Shown in pieces: positions 60,931 through 64,000 of a DNA stretch of 64,000 nt. The notes beneath the pieces were generated by a model, which was given only the letters and a program-made list of their open reading frames with translations, searched no databases and was not told where the DNA came from. The DNA comes from Castanea sativa (lineage: Eukaryota; Streptophyta; Magnoliopsida; Fagales; Fagaceae): positions 45,803,751 to 45,867,750 of the forward strand of contig NC_134020.1 of NCBI RefSeq assembly GCF_040712315.1, read 5' to 3'. The position numbers and the translations under genes were made by a program. Numbering within the stretch: position 1 is the first letter of the stretch; each line of letters starts with the position of its first letter.

Positions 60931-61665
60931 GTACGTGTCTCATGCAAGTATATATGAACTTAAATTGCCTTTCAATATTTTGAATACTTTATTATTTTGC
61001 TAGATGTGATTAGGCTCAAAAGTATATGCTTCATTATTTTTCTAGATCATTTAAATGCAATAAAACTAAGTTAATGGGATTTATTTTATATAATTTATCA
61101 AACAAAATGAAATATATTTTGTCGAGTATGATTTATTCATGTTGGTCCCTTTTTACTTTTTATTTTTATTTTGAATATCAACATTTATTTATGTAAAGTG
61201 TGATAGAATTATGTATCTGTTTGCAACATTAATTAATTTTTTTTTGCTAATTATTAGTATAATTTTCTATTCCCAACAAATTCTTCATTAATCTTTTTAT
61301 TTTTTTGGTTTTAAATTGCAAAATTTTGGAAATTTAATCCCCGAATTTTCAAAATCTTTAAAAAGTCATCACTTTTTTTAGAATTATAGTTGTCATTCTT
61401 CCAGTATCAATCGTTTTTATGCATTGATTATTTTTACTCTTGGGCCATCGTTATAAAATAGGTTTTTTTTTTCCCTTGCGATTATGGAACTTATTTGACT
61501 AAAGTAGTAAAATCAAAGTGGAAATGATAGCTCTGTATATAAAAAAAAAAAATTTATTTTAAAGCCTGGTATTAAATGGTCATAGACTCATATGCAATTT
61601 TACAATCTATATGGTTCAATTTTTTTTTAACTCAGTTTAATTTTTTTCTTGATTTTGTTTTCCAG

Positions 61666-61708
61666 GTTTGTCATAAAAGATTTCAAGCATCCTAAGAAAT
61701 GTGTGTAA
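61666..61708 (+). pseudogene. Exon-like captured piece, copy 2, ending in a stop
   Basis: After TTTTCCAG it reads FVIKDFKHPKKCV and TAA at 61706-61708. It is the partner of 60864-60930 and a near duplicate of 59294-59328. Confidence 0.45.
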
Positions 61709-62128
61709 TCTATGTGTAGAGCTCTGCAAATTTTTTTTTTCATTTACACGTAGTGTCTTTCTTACAATTCAAACTATTCATTTACTTTTTGTTTTCAAAT
61801 AAATTTTGTATTATATGAATTTATGTTTAGAACAAATTAAAGGTTATTACTCTCTGAATAGTTCTATCTCTTAAAAGTGGTCAATTATAATAAAGATTTT
61901 AATAAAAAACAATGATGAAGAAGAACGAGGATACTCTAAAAACATAGTGTACAAATAGGTATTCAAAGATTTTTCGAATGTAAAAAAATATTATTTTTAA
62001 CAATACTTCAAGTCGCTAACAAATTAGTACTTATTTTGTTATAATTATTATTAAAATATATAATTATTTATACATATATTTTATAAGTTTTTTCATAAAA
62101 CCGTGCAACGCACAGGCCTATAACTAGT

Positions 62129-62319
62129 TCAATTTAGTATTGAAGCCTCTATTGTAATTGAAAATTATAAATTATTGCAGATAATTATTGTTAATGTAAT
62201 AATTTACTAGTTACAATTGCAATGACTTTTAAGTTTTAGATGTGATATTATGTCTAATATCACTATACTAATTTTGTTGTATTAACACTTGATGTAATAG
62301 ACTTATTTTGGTGTAGTGA
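62129..62319 (+). mobile_element. Right end of a CACTA-like element
   Basis: ATTGCAATGAC, TTGATGTAATAG and related subterminal words lead to TTTTGGTGTAGTG, which on the other strand reads CACTACACCAAAA, a standard CACTA terminus. ATA follows directly. It probably continues the left part at 56216-58068, with the Helitron-like element in between. Confidence 0.6.
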
Positions 62320-62930
62320 TAGGTAGAGTTCAATACTGTGATGGGAGCATTATTGTGCTTGCTATGGCTATCATCTTTTCAGGATATATTCCTAGTATAA
62401 TAATATGTAATTATAAAAAAGTATAGTATGTAATTATAAAAAAAAGTATAGGTGTGCATGCATACTATACTCTTTCTTGATTAATTTCTATGTAAATTTT
62501 CTATAAATTTTTTTACAAACTATGCATGTTTTGTTTGTTTGTTTAGGTGTGCACCAATGTATTCACCAAAAGAATCGATATAGACCATAGTGTATACTAT
62601 ATGGATCTGCACTTCTGCAGTACCATATGGTGGACAAGAACATGACTCTTCGAATCAAGGATCTCACCCTTTGAATGGCAGATCTGTGATGTTTATCCAT
62701 CCAAGGATGCTTTGCAGGTTAATTCTTTACCTAACTAGAATAGCAAACTTTGCAAACAATATATCATATAACAATCTCTAACATTTCCCCCCACTAAAAC
62801 ATTACATAACAAACTCTCCAAACATTTCCCCCCTAATTAATCATTAAATGAACTATGTATTGTCAATTGAAAAACTAAATAAACATAAACTAAATAATCC
62901 TAGTCATCAAACCTTCACAACTCCACGCTT
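62320..62930. other. Spacer with scattered GTATA words
   Basis: AGTATAGTATG, AAGTATAGGTGTGC and CATACTATACTC at 62410-62475 resemble the GTATA array at 55180. A 63-codon frame at 62590 has no recognisable motif. No gene called. Confidence 0.4.
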
Positions 62931-62933
62931 TCC

Positions 62934-63190
62934 TATTGGCCAGCTAGTCTATAAATACATTCAAATGTTCCCACCTCTCATACATGTTAGAGAGAAAATT
63001 TTAGAGAGAGAGCAGAGAGAGGGAGAGCGCGATTGCGATTGCTAGAGCGAGAGCGAGAGAAAGAGAAACAGAGCAAGCAAAGATTGAAGAGACTAACGAA
63101 AGACTGAGAAATGAATGAACAGGTAAACTTTTTGTTTTTTTTTTGTTTTTTGTAATAATTATTATTGTTGTTGTTTTATTTTGTTTATGT

Positions 63191-63232
<42 letters not shown>

Positions 63233-63255
63233 TTGTAGAAGTACACATTTTCAAG
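62934..63255 (+). CDS. Candidate 5' end of a gene (promoter, leader, two short exons)
   Basis: An inverted CCAAT (62934-62938) and TATAAATA (62950-62957) precede a GA-rich leader and ATG 63111. The first coding exon would be 63111-63122 (MNEQ), ending CAG/GTAAAC. After an intron with an (AT)n run, an acceptor TTTTTTGTAG ends at 63238 and the frame reads KYTFSSFGGNNFEIRK up to a donor-like A/GTAAAA near 63289. Promoter order and splice sites are good, but the coding part is too short to place in a family, and a CACTA-like end starts at 63297. Confidence 0.35.
63197..63224. repeat. (AT)n microsatellite
   Basis: About 14 AT units in the intron of the candidate gene at 63 kb. Confidence 0.93.
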
Positions 63256-63296
63256 CTTTGGTGGTAACAACTTTGAGATAAGAAAGAGTAAAATAA

Positions 63297-64000
63297 TACA
63301 CTATAACAAAAAATATTTATTACAATAAAAAAAACGTTGCAATAACATCAGAGTCATTTGTAATAGTTTATACAAAGTGTTTCAATAAAATTTGAGGTAA
63401 AAGGTTTGTGTTAAAAAAAAATTTGTTGCAATAAACCTTAAATATTGTAATGACAATTTTGATGTAATAATATATTTGTTGTTGCAATAAACAATTTACT
63501 ATTTGAATATCTTGTAGCAATAGGCTATTATTTCATGAATTTTATTGCAATAGATTGCAAGGAATTGACAAAAATAATTTGGGTCAAATTATTGCAACAG
63601 TATCTTTATTGTAATAGATAATTGTTTAATATTTTTTATTACAATAGATTGTAAAATAATTGAAATTAGATCAATATAATAATATATTCATTGCAGCTTC
63701 ACGTTTGTCATGGCACACCCATTTATACAAGTGATTAGTATGTCCCTCAATAAAATTTTCTACATTTATTTTTCTCAACTCTTTCTATTTTTGTTTGTAT
63801 TTGGGTTGTGTGGTTTTCGTTTGGATCTTTCTATGTGTTTGTTGTGCTTTATACACTTTATACATTCATATCCATGCTACCTAATAAGAAATATCCACTT
63901 TACTTGTTAATAATAATAACAAATTACTTATTTTGTGCAAATTTCATCATGCATCCTAAGGTTAAGGAGTCACATCCCACGGTATTAGCCTTGTATCTAG
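63297..64000 (+). mobile_element. Left end of a second CACTA-like element, running off the window
   Basis: It begins CACTATAACAAAAAATATT and continues with TTGCAATAAC, TTGTAATAG and TTTGTTGCAATAAACC subterminal words. 63543-63711 is about 90% like 57690-57866, and 63714-64000 is like 56509-56790, so the two blocks are in opposite order to the first copy. No transposase seen in this part. Confidence 0.55.

Larger units (their letters stand above)
58069..62128 (+). mobile_element. Helitron-like element with captured gene pieces
   Basis: The left end TCATATTATATATAATAAAAC is preceded by A. The right end is a short GC hairpin, CCGTGC-AAC-GCACAGG (62101-62116), then CCTATAACTAG followed by T. TC...hairpin...CTAG inserted between A and T is the Helitron pattern. 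A second, damaged end (ACTGTGCAACGTGCTAG, about 59681-59697) lies inside. The last 500 bp before each end are similar (59213-59697 and 61590-62128), so the element looks partly duplicated. It carries an F-box fragment and two exon-like pieces. No Rep/helicase frame was seen, so it is non-autonomous. Flanking sequence at both sides is CACTA-like. Confidence 0.55.

Noticed and set aside
62590..62781. 63-codon plus-strand frame (YGGQEHDSSNQG)
   Set aside because: No recognisable motif, no promoter or splice context, repeat-rich surroundings.
1..64000. CRISPR arrays, rRNA or tRNA genes
   Set aside because: All short repeats are microsatellites or transposon ends; no cloverleaf or rRNA-like conserved sequence was noticed by eye. 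A tRNAscan-SE or Infernal run would settle it.

Overview
The window looks like nuclear DNA of a dicot plant, probably a woody rosid. It is AT-rich, has short coding exons split by long AT-rich introns, and carries many microsatellites and nested transposons. Four well-supported host genes all lie on the minus strand and match plant families exon by exon. A Fagaceae-like source is a guess from the repeat style only. No rRNA, tRNA, CRISPR array or prokaryotic feature was seen.

Layout. 1-1822: 5'-truncated LINE on the minus strand whose reverse-transcriptase frame is still open and runs off the left edge. 2960-3122: probable last exon of a plus-strand gene. 4631-15010: LIF2/hnRNP Q-like gene with three RRMs (8 coding exons, 509 aa). 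15010-19740: TE-rich spacer with a MITE-like element holding a polypyrimidine tandem repeat. 19740-22877: organelle-type single-RRM gene (4 exons, 129 aa) with a LINE 3' fragment in intron 1. 24258-28001: decayed LINE bounded by a perfect 14-bp target-site duplication. 29175-29695: small unrecognised gene with an apparent frameshift. 30675-35195: ARIADNE-type RBR ubiquitin-ligase pseudogene split by about 3.4 kb of nested elements. 36156-47278: SEC23-like COPII coat gene (14 exons, 744 aa). 50518-52468: ribosomal protein eS25 gene (4 exons, 108 aa). 52600-64000: transposon-dominated DNA, including a Helitron-like element with an F-box fragment and other exon-like captures, sitting inside a CACTA-like element, then a possible gene start near 63 kb that a second CACTA-like end interrupts.

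The four host genes are housekeeping or regulatory genes (RNA binding and chromatin regulation, organelle RNA binding, ER-to-Golgi transport, translation) and do not form a functional cluster. Two of their introns appear to be GC-AG rather than GT-AG. I saw no clear new biological system. The most unusual material is the nested mobile DNA: gene capture by a Helitron-like element, a solo LTR inside a MITE inside a pseudogene, and a GC-rich GATCGCG repeat inside a MITE.

All exon coordinates were worked out by hand from splice sites, phase and family conservation; no alignment was run.
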